Numbered from the stretch's first letter, positions 35,092 through 44,458 are shown. The stretch is 64,000 nt of DNA from Mesorhizobium loti (GCF_003148495.1 NZ_QGGH01000001.1:950347-1014346), one strand, 5' to 3'. A program made the numbers and translations. Notes: a model not told the origin generated them from the sequence alone.

Positions 35092-36060
35092 GTGGAAACA
35101 GCGGATTTCATGCCTGGTGAGGCTGACATCGCCAGCATCCGGAAAGACATCGAGGCCTACGAAGCGGCCAGGGCCTCGGCGGTTCGGCAGGTGCGCTGGC
35201 GGGTGCCGCTGTTCGTCGGCCTGGTGCTGGTGGCCGTGGTGCTGGTCGCCTGGCTGTTCAACAAGGTCGCCGACCCCAACGAGCAATGGGTCTCGACGCC
35301 GCATGTGTTTCTCTATGTCATCGGCTTCGCGGCTTCGATCCTGCTCTATTTCCAGGCCAGGAAACCGGCGACGCGGCTGCAGCAATCGTTCCGCGAGACG
35401 CTGCTGCCGATCATCTTCGGCTTCATCGCGGATATGCGCTACCAGCACGGCGGGACGCCGAATTCCTTCGACCGGCTGCCGCGCACGGCGGTCGGTCCGT
35501 TCAACCGGCAGGCGTTCGACGACATCGTCGCGGGCCGCTATGAGGGGTTTCCGTTCGAGCTCTACGAGGCGCATCTGCGGGAAGGGTCGGGCAAGGGCTC
35601 GTCGACAGCCTTTCAAGGCGTCATCGTCGCTTTCGAGACCATCGCGCCGTTCCCCGGCATACTGGTGGCGACGCGGCGGACCAACGCGGTGATCAGCTTC
35701 TTTCGCGGCATGTTCGCCAGCAAGCTGCAAGAGCTGTCCAGCGGCGACGCGGCGCTCGACGCTGCCTACGAGTTCCGCACCGACAATGTCGGGGCGGCAC
35801 AGCCACTGGTGAGCGGCCGGTTGGCGCAGGCGCTGAAATGGCTTGGCGAAACCTGGCCGGACGACCCGGCCCGCGTCGCGCTCAACGGCAGCGATGGTTT
35901 CCTGCTGCTGCCCCAGACGAAGAACTTTTTCGAGCTGCCGGATATTTCGGTGCCGCTCGACTACACCACACATGTCGCGCCGATGATCGCCGACATGGGC
36001 GCGATGCTGGCTACGGCGGCACTTGTGCGCAAGATCGGCGGGAGGGACGAGGCAAGCTAG
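35092..36060 (+). CDS. DUF3137 membrane protein
   Basis: The 322-residue protein starts at GTG 35092 (METADFMPGEADIASIRKD), with two TM helices close together (about 41-60 and 76-92) and a soluble C-terminal domain with FRETLLPIIFGFIADMRYQH and FNRQAFDDIVAGRYEGFPFE. This matches the DUF3137 family, whose role is unknown. A GAGGGTAG site precedes the start. It lies 65 bases after the CapA-like gene on the same strand. Confidence 0.82.
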   Translation: METADFMPGEADIASIRKDIEAYEAARASAVRQVRWRVPLFVGLVLVAVVLVAWLFNKVADPNEQWVSTPHVFLYVIGFAASILLYFQARKPATRLQQSFRETLLPIIFGFIADMRYQHGGTPNSFDRLPRTAVGPFNRQAFDDIVAGRYEGFPFELYEAHLREGSGKGSSTAFQGVIVAFETIAPFPGILVATRRTNAVISFFRGMFASKLQELSSGDAALDAAYEFRTDNVGAAQPLVSGRLAQALKWLGETWPDDPARVALNGSDGFLLLPQTKNFFELPDISVPLDYTTHVAPMIADMGAMLATAALVRKIGGRDEAS

Positions 36061-36077
36061 TCCGGCCGGGCATACGA

Positions 36078-36572
36078 TCAACAATCGTAACCGGATTTGT
36101 CGCGCAAATAGTCCGCTTCTTCCTGCGACATTCTCTTGAACATCACGCAGACGGTGAAGCTGCCGACTTGCCGCCCGTCGCGTCTGTATCCCCAGTCGGA
36201 AACATCGTCCCTGGTGAATTCTATGTTCTGGCCGAGGACGACATTGCGCACTGCTTCCGGCTGGTTTGCCAATATGCCGACGAAGCCGGTTTCCGTGCGC
36301 CGGAACGGGATGACCCAGAAGTGCTCGCTGACATTCCCATCTAGCACCTCGACCTTCAATTTGAACCTGTCCGTGCCTGAGGGCGGTGCTTCGGCCAGGG
36401 CCAGGAACTCATCCAAGCTGGCAAGCGCCTTCGCAGTCGCTACCGCCATCTCGGGATCGTCCTTAGCAAAGATAACCGTTTTGTCGTCGCCTGGGTCCGT
36501 GGCTTGTGCGCCGGCCAATCCTGGAGCAAGCGCAAGCATCAGGGACATCATGGTCCGGACTGCAAGTTTCAT
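36078..36572 (-). CDS. DUF2314 secreted protein
   Basis: The 164-residue protein has a signal peptide (MKLAVRTMMSLMLALAPGLA) and the DUF2314 core FKLKVEVLDGNVSEHFWVIP, QNIEFTRDDVSDWGYRRDGR and YLRDKSGYDC. DUF2314 domains are common in immunity-like and cytoplasmic proteins; a secreted form is less usual. ATG at 36572 is preceded by GGGGGG-type purines. The gene ends close to the convergent DUF3137 gene. Confidence 0.8.
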   Translation of the reverse strand: MKLAVRTMMSLMLALAPGLAGAQATDPGDDKTVIFAKDDPEMAVATAKALASLDEFLALAEAPPSGTDRFKLKVEVLDGNVSEHFWVIPFRRTETGFVGILANQPEAVRNVVLGQNIEFTRDDVSDWGYRRDGRQVGSFTVCVMFKRMSQEEADYLRDKSGYDC

Positions 36573-37015
36573 GGAAGGCCCCCCTTCATCGTAACAACGC
36601 ACCATGCTGTATCCGTTCCCGATTTGCAACCGGAGCGCGAGTTCCATCCACTTTGGAGTGACGGTTTGAACTGATCCATGAAACAAAATGTGTATCGATG
36701 ACCGGTCGGCAGTCTGTTTCGTGATGCCGCTCGAGACGGATTGCGGCGGCGGCGCCGTGATCGAAACCGCCCGCCACAATCCGGCTAAGCGACTCTTTTC
36801 GCGGACAGAAGTGCGCTCATCGGGGGAGCCGAAACGGCCGGAAATGATGTCGGCAGCAAGCAATGTGTCGGAATTAAGCCTATGATATTGTTTGCGAAAA
36901 TTCACCCAACGTGATTTGCGGAGGGAGCGTTTTCCGTTCCAGTTTCGGGCCGTCCGGTGCTGTCGTTTGCCAAGGCGGCGGTCCGGAAAAGTGAAACAGC
37001 ACGGAGTGCTTACCC
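36573..37015. other. Divergent intergenic region, AT-richer, no gene seen
   Basis: These 443 bases are AT-richer than average and contain only short antisense-like frames. They probably include the promoters of the DUF2314 and DUF1344 genes. Confidence 0.4.
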
Positions 37016-37258
37016 ATGAAGAAGACCCTCGCAACCACCGCCGCTCTGCTCGCCTTCCTCGGCACGGCCTATGCCGCGACCGTTCAGGGCACCATCCAGG
37101 CTGTCGACCCGACGACCAAGTCGATCACCCTCGACGACGGCAAGATCTACCAGCTGTCGCCGGAAGCGACGATCGGGAAACTGAAGGTCGGAGCCAAGGT
37201 GGCGGTGACCGTCGATGACAAGACCGGCATCGTGACGTCGATCAAGAAGGCTTCGTAA
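37016..37258 (+). CDS. DUF1344 secreted small protein
   Basis: The 80-residue protein has a signal peptide cleaved after AYA and the DUF1344 core ATVQGTIQAVDPTTKSITLD, DGKIYQLSPEATIGKLKVGA and KTGIVTSIKKAS, a small beta-sandwich. This family occurs in Rhizobiales with unknown role. GGAG precedes the ATG by nine bases. A terminator follows 60 bases downstream. Confidence 0.88.
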   Translation: MKKTLATTAALLAFLGTAYAATVQGTIQAVDPTTKSITLDDGKIYQLSPEATIGKLKVGAKVAVTVDDKTGIVTSIKKAS

Positions 37259-37318
37259 GGCGTGAGCGTCGTGCGTCGGCGGACCTGCTGACGCAGTTTT
37301 CAGACCCTGTTCCAATTC

Positions 37319-37349
37319 TGGCCGGTTCCTGGGGGGACCGGCCATTTTC
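37319..37349 (+). terminator. Terminator after DUF1344 gene
   Basis: TGGCCGGT (37319-37326) pairs with ACCGGCCA (37337-37344), followed by TTTTCG. Confidence 0.8.
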
Positions 37350-37450
37350 GTGCTCTCCAGCCCTCGATGTCAGGCGGAACGCCGTCCCGACGGCGCCGCT
37401 ATGGTTTTTGCCAAAGAGCCGCGCTATCCCTTGGCCAATGGGGGATATTC

Positions 37451-39073
37451 ATGGCTGACGAACAAAAAGGGTTTCGCCTGTCGCGCAGGCTGCTGCTGGG
37501 TGCGGCTGTCGTCGGCGGCGCGGTGCTGTGGGGCGGCACCACGGTGGCGCGGCTGGCGCGCGGACCTTCGGGACCAAAGAACGCCGGCCGGATTGCCGAT
37601 ATTGACGGCATCGCGCTACCACTGAAGCCACTGGAGAATGCGCCGGCCTTCGATGCTTCGCTGCCCTGGTCGGCCAAGGGCGGCGACATCAACGATGCCA
37701 GCGGTCTGTCGAGGACGCCGGTCTATGGCGTCGTCGAGATCGGCGAGGAAGAGCACATCGCCAAGGCGCTAGCCTTCGCACGCGCCAACGGCTTGAAGGT
37801 TTCGCTGGCCGCCATCCGCCATTCGATGGGCGGGCATGCCTTCGACGACAACGCTCTGGTGCTCGACCTCAGAAAATTCAACAAGGTGACGGTGGATGCG
37901 GCGGCGAAGACCATGACGCTGCAGCCGGGTGCACGCTGGCACGACATCCAGAACCTTCTGCATCCGCGCTTTGCCGTGAAGGCAATGCAGTCCACCGACA
38001 TCTTCTCGGTCGGCGGCTCACTGTCGGTCAATGCGCATGGCATGGACCATCAGGCGGGTTCCGTGGCGGGTTCGATCCGCTCGATGCGGGTGATGCTGGC
38101 CGACGGTTCGGTGACGACCTGCTCGCCCACCGAAAACACCGATCTGTTCCGCCACATCGTCGGCGGCTACGGCCTGTTCGGCGTGGTGCTGGAGGCCACG
38201 CTCGATATCGTCGACAACGCCGTCTACCGCACCTCGCGCGAAATCATCAAATCGGACGATTTTCCAAAATTCTTCGCCGAGGTGCTGGAGCCGAACAAGG
38301 AGATCGGCCTGTTCTACGGCCATCTGTCGACGGCGCCGGGCAATTTCCTCGAGGACATGATCGTCTACCGCTATGACAAGGTGGCCGATCAGCCGCCGGC
38401 TGACCAACCAGCGATTGGCGAACCGGGATCGGTCGGGTTGAAACGGGTGATCATCAACCTGGCGAAATGGGGCAGCCTGTTCCAGGAGCTGAAATGGTTC
38501 ACCGAAAAGACGCTGGAGCCGAAATTCGAAAGCTGCACGGTGGCGCGCACCTCGGCCATGGCGGAAGGCGAGGCCTGCCTCGTCACCCGCAACAACCCGA
38601 TGCACGATTCGGTGCCCTATCTCTTCAACGATCAGATGGATGAGACCGACATCCTGCACGAATATTTTATTCCGCGTGCCGCCTATGTCGAATTCATAGC
38701 GGAAGCCCGCGAGATCCTGCGCAACCAGACGCTGCCGGTGCTCAACGCCTCGGTGCGCATCGTCCACAAGGAGGATGTGGCGCTGACCTACGCACCGGAG
38801 CCGGCCTATTCGCTGGTGCTCTACATCAACCAGCCGACCGATGCCGACGGCAATGCCAGGATGCGGGTGCTGACCCGAGCGCTGATCGACGTGACGATCA
38901 AGCATGGCGGGCGCTTTTTCCTGCCCTACCAGCTGCATTATACGGCCAAGGAGTTGCTGGCCTCCTATCCCGAGCTGCCGGCCTTCCTGGCGGTAAAGCG
39001 GCAATATGACCCTACGGAACTGTTTTCCTCGACCTTCTACCGTGCCATCAAGGCGCTGAGTGGGGTGGCGTAA
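37451..39073 (+). CDS. Exported FAD-dependent oxidoreductase (FAD_binding_4)
   Basis: The 540-residue protein has a Tat-like signal (SRRLLLGAAVVGGAVLWGG, R12-R13). Its FAD-binding PCMH domain includes IRHSMGGHAFDDNALVLDLR, LQPGARWHDIQNLL and VGGSLSVNAHGMDHQAGSVA. The C-terminal part resembles sugar-1-dehydrogenase or DprE1-like oxidases. ATG at 37451 follows a GGGGGA site. The acceptor is not known. A dispersed palindrome follows immediately. Confidence 0.85.
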   Translation: MADEQKGFRLSRRLLLGAAVVGGAVLWGGTTVARLARGPSGPKNAGRIADIDGIALPLKPLENAPAFDASLPWSAKGGDINDASGLSRTPVYGVVEIGEEEHIAKALAFARANGLKVSLAAIRHSMGGHAFDDNALVLDLRKFNKVTVDAAAKTMTLQPGARWHDIQNLLHPRFAVKAMQSTDIFSVGGSLSVNAHGMDHQAGSVAGSIRSMRVMLADGSVTTCSPTENTDLFRHIVGGYGLFGVVLEATLDIVDNAVYRTSREIIKSDDFPKFFAEVLEPNKEIGLFYGHLSTAPGNFLEDMIVYRYDKVADQPPADQPAIGEPGSVGLKRVIINLAKWGSLFQELKWFTEKTLEPKFESCTVARTSAMAEGEACLVTRNNPMHDSVPYLFNDQMDETDILHEYFIPRAAYVEFIAEAREILRNQTLPVLNASVRIVHKEDVALTYAPEPAYSLVLYINQPTDADGNARMRVLTRALIDVTIKHGGRFFLPYQLHYTAKELLASYPELPAFLAVKRQYDPTELFSSTFYRAIKALSGVA

Positions 39074-39076
39074 GAA

Positions 39077-39143
39077 GCAGTTCCAGGAAAGTGTGACGCG
39101 GTTTTCCCGGGGAAAGCGCGCAGCGCTTTCCCCGGGGAACTGC
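39077..39143. repeat. Palindromic repeat with nested 14-bp GC palindrome
   Basis: GCAGTTCC (39077-39084) pairs with GGAACTGC (39136-39143). Inside, CCCGGGGAAAGCGC (39106-39119) pairs perfectly with GCGCTTTCCCCGGG (39123-39136) around a 3-base loop. The AGGAAAGTGTG...GCGGTTTTCC portion resembles a repeat I recall as common in Mesorhizobium. It could also end transcription of the upstream gene, but has no T-tract. Confidence 0.65.
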
Positions 39144-39169
39144 TCAAGAATAGAGCAGGAGAACAAGCC

Positions 39170-39793
39170 ATGCGGATGGTATCAGCGGCGGCACTCACCC
39201 TCATCGCGCTGTGCGCTGGACCGGCCGGGGCCGAGGATCTCAAGGCCTTCAAGCTTACCATCGACGGCGTGACGATCGATATCGATCCCGGCGAGAGCAC
39301 TGATGTGACGCTGCCCGGCGGCAAGCACAGCAAGGTGACGCTCGAGCGCAACGACTTCGCCACCTTCTCCGGCAGCGATTTCTCCTTCGTCCATCCGAGC
39401 AATATTTCGGTGACCAAGACCGATCTCGGCGAGAACATCACGCAATATCTGATGGCGTCGGCGCTGGGCACGATCGTCGTCGTGCAGGAATATGGCAAGA
39501 TGAATCCGGTGTCGCTCAACCAGCTGATGCTGCAGGAGATGACCAGGGAATCGGTGCAGGCCGGCGCCACGCTGACGCAGCAGCCGACCACTCGCAAGCT
39601 CGCCGACGGCAAGGAATTGACCGGCATCCGCGCTCAGGTGAAGACACGCACCGACACGGCCGATTTCGAGATCGTCGGCTTCGGCCGGGCCGATCAAGGG
39701 TTGCTGTTCATCACCCGCATTGCCGGCGAGGACGCGGCGACTGAAAAGCCGCTGATCGACAAGTTCTGGCAGAGCCTGAAAGTCAAGCTATAG
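39170..39793 (+). CDS. Secreted hypothetical protein
   Basis: The 207-residue protein has a signal peptide (MRMVSAAALTLIALCAGPAG, cut near AEDL). The mature part starts with beta-rich LTIDGVTIDIDPGESTDVTL and later has TDTADFEIVGFGRADQGLLF, giving a small lipocalin-like impression. No family was recognised. It begins 96 bases after the FAD oxidoreductase stop, separated by the palindrome; a shared transcript is possible. Confidence 0.75.
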   Translation: MRMVSAAALTLIALCAGPAGAEDLKAFKLTIDGVTIDIDPGESTDVTLPGGKHSKVTLERNDFATFSGSDFSFVHPSNISVTKTDLGENITQYLMASALGTIVVVQEYGKMNPVSLNQLMLQEMTRESVQAGATLTQQPTTRKLADGKELTGIRAQVKTRTDTADFEIVGFGRADQGLLFITRIAGEDAATEKPLIDKFWQSLKVKL

Positions 39794-39898
39794 GAGACCA
39801 GGGTCGTGTCTCAGCTTGGATTTCGGCTGGAGGTCCACACTTCTGCGTAACGGCGGCCCACGTTATTCTGACGATCCGGGGGTTGGAGGTCCTACAGC

Positions 39899-40429
39899 AT
39901 GGCGAAGCTCATTTTCAGAATGAACCAGTCTCTCGACGGCTATGTCGACCACCTGAAAATGTCGTCGGGCCCGACAATCTTTCGTCATTGGATAGAGCAA
40001 GTGCGCGACTTGGCCGGCAGTGTGTATGGTCGCGGCATGTACGAGGTCATGCGTTATTGGGACGAAGACAGTCCTGAGTGGAGCGCGGAGGCGCACGAAT
40101 TCGCGGCGGCGTGGCGGAGCCAACCGAAATGGGTTGTGTCGCGCTCGCTGAAGTCGGTCGGCCCCAACGCCACACTTGTCGAGAATGACGTCGAGGCGGT
40201 GATACGTGGGCTGAAGGCTGAGCTCGTTGGGGAGATTTCAGTTTCTGGACCAAACCTGGCGCGAAGCCTGACCGACCTTGGTCTTATCGATGAGTACCAA
40301 CTCTACTTCCATCCATTCGTGCTTGGTCACGGCAAGCCATTCTTCGCCGGCCCCCGGTCGCCGCTTCGCTTTGTGGCCAGCGATATGATTGGCGACGACG
40401 TGATCAGGTTGACCTATGTGCCTGCCTGA
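39899..40429 (+). CDS. Dihydrofolate-reductase-like protein (RibD C-terminal domain)
   Basis: The 176-residue protein matches the YyaP/RibD-C family: FRMNQSLDGYVDH at the start, GSVYGRGMYEVMRYW, WVVSRSLKSVGPNATLVEND, and ISVSGPNLARSLTDLGLIDE, the NADPH-binding region. The family uses NADPH for pterin- or flavin-like substrates; the specific substrate is unknown. GGAGG precedes the ATG at 39899. Confidence 0.88.
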   Translation: MAKLIFRMNQSLDGYVDHLKMSSGPTIFRHWIEQVRDLAGSVYGRGMYEVMRYWDEDSPEWSAEAHEFAAAWRSQPKWVVSRSLKSVGPNATLVENDVEAVIRGLKAELVGEISVSGPNLARSLTDLGLIDEYQLYFHPFVLGHGKPFFAGPRSPLRFVASDMIGDDVIRLTYVPA

Positions 40430-40502
40430 TCTCGAACACCCGGTGCGACGATAGGATGCCGCGCTTGCATGTTGCGGTCGTCAAACCGAGACGCTAGCAG
40501 GA

Positions 40503-41024
40503 CTACAGCCCCTTTGGCATCAACCCTGCCAGCCAGTTCACAGAGCGTTTCGCGGCGTCTGCGGTCGCCGAGGCGGCGCGGCCAAGATCGGTCTTGACCA
40601 CGGCGTAGCCGTTTTTGGTGCGATAGAGCACGCCGGTTCCGCCATCGACCACTTGTTCATAAGCGACGGGCCGGGCGGCGTCGGCTTCCATGGCTGTCGT
40701 CGGCGAACCCACCGAGACGCTCGGCCGGTGGCTCAGTTCAGGCGGCAACGGGCTTTGGGTTCTAACCACCCGGCTGGCGGGCTTCAATTCCGGGCGCGAC
40801 GCTGTCGCGGCCAGCTGCGAGGAGGACGACGAGCCCTTCGTGCGGCAGATGCCGGAGACGAGCGGATAGTTGAAATTGCGCTCGTGCAGCATCTGGCTTT
40901 TCATCGCCGCTTCGCACTCGGCGACGGTCGACCACTTGGCCGGCGTCTCGCCGATATATTCGCACAGCTTGGCGTCGCAGTCGCAGCCGACAATGGTCAT
41001 GGCGACAAGGGCGGTCTTGATCAC
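40503..41024 (-). CDS. Hypothetical protein with Cys-rich N-terminus
   Basis: This 173-residue protein starts at GTG 41024 as (V)IKTALVAMTIVGCDCDAKLC; the first hydrophobic stretch could be a short signal or anchor ending at the cysteines. Cysteines occur also in VAECEAAM and SGICRTKG. A Ser/Pro-rich linker is followed by a C-terminal VLYRTKNGYAVVKTDLGRAA domain. AGGGAC precedes the GTG. No family was recognised. Confidence 0.65.
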   Translation of the reverse strand: MIKTALVAMTIVGCDCDAKLCEYIGETPAKWSTVAECEAAMKSQMLHERNFNYPLVSGICRTKGSSSSSQLAATASRPELKPASRVVRTQSPLPPELSHRPSVSVGSPTTAMEADAARPVAYEQVVDGGTGVLYRTKNGYAVVKTDLGRAASATADAAKRSVNWLAGLMPKGL

Positions 41025-41146
41025 GGTCTTGTCCCTTCGAGATGCCCCCCGGCAGCCCATACTTCCTTCCCATTCCTTCGCGCGCGAACAAGGCGGGATT
41101 TGGCCGCGATTGTGAAATGAGCGTGGCGGAGCGCCAAACAGCCGGC

Positions 41147-42145
41147 CTATCGCGTGGCCGGCAAGGTCCGTTTGAGGAAATTCGCGATCAGCCGCACCAC
41201 GTCTTGTGGGCGTTCAACCTGCGGGATGTGATTGACGCCATCGAGAACCGCCAGTTCGGCGTGTGGAAACAGCGAAGCAATCTCCTCACCCTGTTCGAGG
41301 GGCGTGGTCGTGTCCTCTCGCCCCCAAATGATGAGAACAGGCGGCGTGAAGGCGCGATAGTTCGCCTTGTTGGCGGCAAGCGATTTTCGCTCGTCGTTGA
41401 AGAGGCCGCTGAACAGCCAATGGCCCACCGCATTGGTCGTGCCTTCAACGTTGAGTGGGCGTGCGTAAATCGCGATGCGCTCAGGGGTCACCACGGCATC
41501 GTTCCCGATGAACGAGCGCAGACCCGGGCCGACCATGAGCGGATTGGTGAAGGTCGAGGCGGTCAGCAGCTGGCGAGGCCAGGCCATGTTCAGGAAGGAT
41601 GCGAACGGCAAAGCCGGCGCCTCGGTCCGGCCGAGGCCAAGTGCCACGTCGAGCAGGATCAGCGAGTCGATACGAGCCGGGGCGGAGAACGCGGCTTCGA
41701 TCACGCCACCGCCGCCATAGGAGTGGACACCGACGCTGAAATGACGAAGGCTAAGCGCGTCGGCGAAACCGAGGACGCGTTTGGCGTGGGCGGCGCGCGA
41801 ATAATCCTGATCGGCCGGTCTCTCGGAATAGCCAAAGGGAGGCATGTCGGGCGCGATGACGCGAAAGCCCTGTTCTCCCAATGGCGCGGCGATATCGCGG
41901 TATGTTTCGGCCCAGGAGGCCGTGCCGTGGAACAGGAGCAGCGGCGGCCCGTCCGGAGGGCCCCAGACCTGATAGTGCATCTTCAACCCGTCGACCATTA
42001 CGAACAGCGCTCCCGCCGGGGCTGCCTGCTCGGGTGACAGGGTCTCTCGCAACGCTGCCGCGCCGCGAAAGCCGACAAGCACAACGGCAACGAGCACGAC
42101 CAGCGTGAGCGCGAGCCAGGCGACAACGCGGATCAGTCGGCGCAT
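41147..42145 (-). CDS. Alpha/beta hydrolase, membrane-anchored
   Basis: The 332-residue protein has an N-terminal TM anchor (LIRVVAWLALTLVVLVAVVL), oxyanion motif LLFHGTASW, nucleophile elbow GVHSYGGGG and the closing LAVLDGVNHIPQVERPQD with the catalytic His. This matches the epoxide-hydrolase-like or haloalkane-dehalogenase-like subfamilies only in general; the substrate is unknown. The gene is 15 bases downstream of the next gene in the same direction (42161-43291), so it may be the third gene of an operon. Confidence 0.85.
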   Translation of the reverse strand: MRRLIRVVAWLALTLVVLVAVVLVGFRGAAALRETLSPEQAAPAGALFVMVDGLKMHYQVWGPPDGPPLLLFHGTASWAETYRDIAAPLGEQGFRVIAPDMPPFGYSERPADQDYSRAAHAKRVLGFADALSLRHFSVGVHSYGGGGVIEAAFSAPARIDSLILLDVALGLGRTEAPALPFASFLNMAWPRQLLTASTFTNPLMVGPGLRSFIGNDAVVTPERIAIYARPLNVEGTTNAVGHWLFSGLFNDERKSLAANKANYRAFTPPVLIIWGREDTTTPLEQGEEIASLFPHAELAVLDGVNHIPQVERPQDVVRLIANFLKRTLPATR

Positions 42146-42160
42146 TGCCGGGCTATCATC

Positions 42161-43291
42161 TCAATAATCATAGACGTGTTCGAGCCTGGCGCCCGACTTG
42201 ATCAGCGCCGGCAGAACGAGATGCAGCTTGCGCACGGCAACGACCAGCCCGGTGCGGCGCGTTGCCGGATCGGCCGGCAGCGGATAGCTGAACAGGATGC
42301 GCATGCCTTCGGGGACGGCGATCGTATCGGTGGACAGCACGGTGACCATGATCTCGTCATTGCCGCCGATCTCGACGAAAGAGACGCCCTTGTCGATCAG
42401 GCGCGGGATCATTTCGGTGAACACCTGATAGCGCTTGGTGACGAAGACGGTGCCGTCCGCACCCATGTCGCGCTCGAGCAAGGTGTCGGGCTCGTTGCGC
42501 GTGGCTTCGCCGACCGGCCCCTTGGCCCAGACATGGATGTCGAGGAAGGCAGGGTCGGACGTCGCGGCGAGTGCCTTTTTGATCAGGTCGGCATAGCCCT
42601 GCTTGATGGTGTCGGCGAGGCCGAAGGCAAGTTTGCGTTCGCTGGTGCGGACGGAACTGTCACCCGGCGCCGGCTGCACGGCAAACAGGCCGGCGCGCTT
42701 TTCGGCATAGGGGAACTGATACCAAGGCACCTGGTCGAGGAAAGCGGCATAGTCGGCCGCCACCTTGGCCTGATAGATGTCGGCGGCGGTGCGTTTGGCA
42801 GATGTCGCCTCGGTGGTGCGGCCGACCGTGTTCTCATAGGCCCATTGCAGGATATGCTCGATCGAGTGGCTGGTGCCGATGATGACCAGCATCTGGTGGT
42901 TGGCGTAGTTGAATTTGTAGGGAGCGCTGGCGCGGATCACCATGGCGTAATCCTGCCAGAAGCGGCCGACATAGGACCAGTAAGGAAAGCCGCTCGGCTG
43001 GTCCTTGTCGACGAAGCCGGCATATTCACGCGCGGCGTAGACGATCGCCCATTCCGGATAGGTGAGGAAGGTCGATTCCTCCGGCCGCTGGTAGAAGGGG
43101 ATCTCGGCGCGGATCTTGTCGGCCAGCGCCTTGGGCGGCGCGCCGTCGGCAATGCCGGGCAGCGGCGTCTTGTCGAGCGACGACGTCGTCAGGAAGCCGT
43201 AACTCAGCCCGACGATCGGGATGAGGATGACGATGACGATCAGCCAGAGGATCGTCTTGATGATGCGCTTCAGCCAGCGGAACAGGAACAT
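42161..43291 (-). CDS. Unknown protein with N-terminal membrane anchor
   Basis: The 376-residue protein has one TM helix (about 11-34) and a large extracytoplasmic domain containing STFLTYPEWAIVYAAREYAG, ASAPYKFNYANHQMLVIIGT and SHSIEHILQWAYENTVGR. I do not recognise a family. It lies six bases after the stop of the gene at 43298-43732 in the same direction, so the two are certainly cotranscribed. Confidence 0.75.
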   Translation of the reverse strand: MFLFRWLKRIIKTILWLIVIVILIPIVGLSYGFLTTSSLDKTPLPGIADGAPPKALADKIRAEIPFYQRPEESTFLTYPEWAIVYAAREYAGFVDKDQPSGFPYWSYVGRFWQDYAMVIRASAPYKFNYANHQMLVIIGTSHSIEHILQWAYENTVGRTTEATSAKRTAADIYQAKVAADYAAFLDQVPWYQFPYAEKRAGLFAVQPAPGDSSVRTSERKLAFGLADTIKQGYADLIKKALAATSDPAFLDIHVWAKGPVGEATRNEPDTLLERDMGADGTVFVTKRYQVFTEMIPRLIDKGVSFVEIGGNDEIMVTVLSTDTIAVPEGMRILFSYPLPADPATRRTGLVVAVRKLHLVLPALIKSGARLEHVYDY

Positions 43292-43297
43292 GGCCGA

Positions 43298-43732
43298 TCA
43301 GGCCGTGGCGAAGTGGTCGTGTACGCGCTTGGCTAACCAGAAGCCGACATAGACGGCGAAGCCGCCAATGACGATGTGCGGCAGGTTGGCGAAGAAACGG
43401 GCCGGGAATTCGATATCGTTGAGGGAGCGGAAGCCGTTGATGAAGATGCCGGCATCGAGGCAGCCGGAACCGGTGACCAGCCCGAGCACGCCGTCGAACA
43501 GGTAGACCGAACCGAACAGCTTGAAATAGAACACCGCCTGGCGGTGCGAGATGAAGGCGGCGGCCAGTGCCCAGACGCCGGAAAAGGCGTGCAGCAGGTC
43601 GTCATACCATTGCAGCGAGAACAGGCCGAACAGATTGCCGTTGGCATCGTTGAACGCCGGTATGTAGCCGATGGCGACGACGCCGAAGAACAGGAAGGCG
43701 TAGGCAACGGCAAGCTTCTGGATCAACGTCAT
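43298..43732 (-). CDS. Four-TM membrane protein (DUF4383-like)
   Basis: The 144-residue protein has about four hydrophobic segments: VAYAFLFFGVVAIGYIPAF, WYDDLLHAFSGVWALAAAFI, FKLFGSVYLFDGVLGLVTG and ANLPHIVIGGFAVYVGFWLA. It resembles the DUF4383 family, whose role is unknown. ATG at 43732 is preceded by GGAGGGGG, so the longer reading is rejected. First gene of a three-gene unit with the unknown anchored protein and the hydrolase. Confidence 0.78.
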   Translation of the reverse strand: MTLIQKLAVAYAFLFFGVVAIGYIPAFNDANGNLFGLFSLQWYDDLLHAFSGVWALAAAFISHRQAVFYFKLFGSVYLFDGVLGLVTGSGCLDAGIFINGFRSLNDIEFPARFFANLPHIVIGGFAVYVGFWLAKRVHDHFATA

Positions 43733-44458
43733 GAAGTATCCCCCTCCTACGAGCCTGCTTTGCAAACAGACTCTGACGACACAGCGATACTAACCGATTT
43801 TAGCGCGCGGTGAAGCGGCGCTCGCAAGATCGCCGGCAAAGGGCATCGAGGGGGGAAAAGACAGTCGGCGCCGGGATTTCTCCCAGCGCCTCCCTGTCAG
43901 ATCAGGACACGGTCGCGGCAGCAACTTCCGTAAAGTCGTCGCGCCTTGCCGGCCTTGATTTTGACGGTCCTGCCAGTCCGCCACCCGAGAGCAGCGTCCG
44001 TTCGGGACCACGCCGGTTTCCACCCTTGCGAGCTTTGCCCTGCGCACCATCGAAGGTTTTTGCCGTCCTTCATGGCAGCATCGGTCCGCCGTCGGCGTTG
44101 GCACGCTTTCCGCGGCCCCGTAGGTCTCGGCATCCGTCCCTCGACCAGGCAAGCCTGCTCTCGATCCGGGCCGTACGGGCCTCAGGAAATCCGCCTTTCA
44201 CTTCGCCTTTCGGCTTGATGATCGGTAGCCGCCTGAGATGGGTTTAACGTACGCCGGGTAAGGGTCGTAGGGAATGGCCATGGGCCTGTGGATAACGGGA
44301 TTATCGGGGATCAATCAGGGATAGCGGGATTTTCGTATCCGTCATGATGGGCGGCGGAGGCGGACATTCGGCCCTTGCCCTGCCGACCGGTGCGGGCTTC
44401 AATGCCGGCAAAGGATTCGAGGCCCAAGCGTCTTCGATGTCCTTGCGGGAGGGTGTGC
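43733..44458. other. Long stretch without a confident gene
   Basis: These 726 bases contain no frame with a ribosome-binding site and sensible composition. On the minus strand between about 43900 and 44200 one frame reads GAQGKARKGGNRRGPERTLL and nearby residues but is broken by a TGA; it may be decayed. A perfect DnaA-box-like TGTGGATAA lies at 44287-44295, alone. Otherwise I see nothing. Confidence 0.35.

Noticed and set aside
43897..44133. 78-residue minus-strand ORF
   Set aside because: Arg/Trp/Cys-rich, no ribosome-binding site, likely noise or a decayed sequence.
44287..44295. Replication origin
   Set aside because: A single DnaA-box-like word with no AT-rich unwinding region or nearby replication genes.
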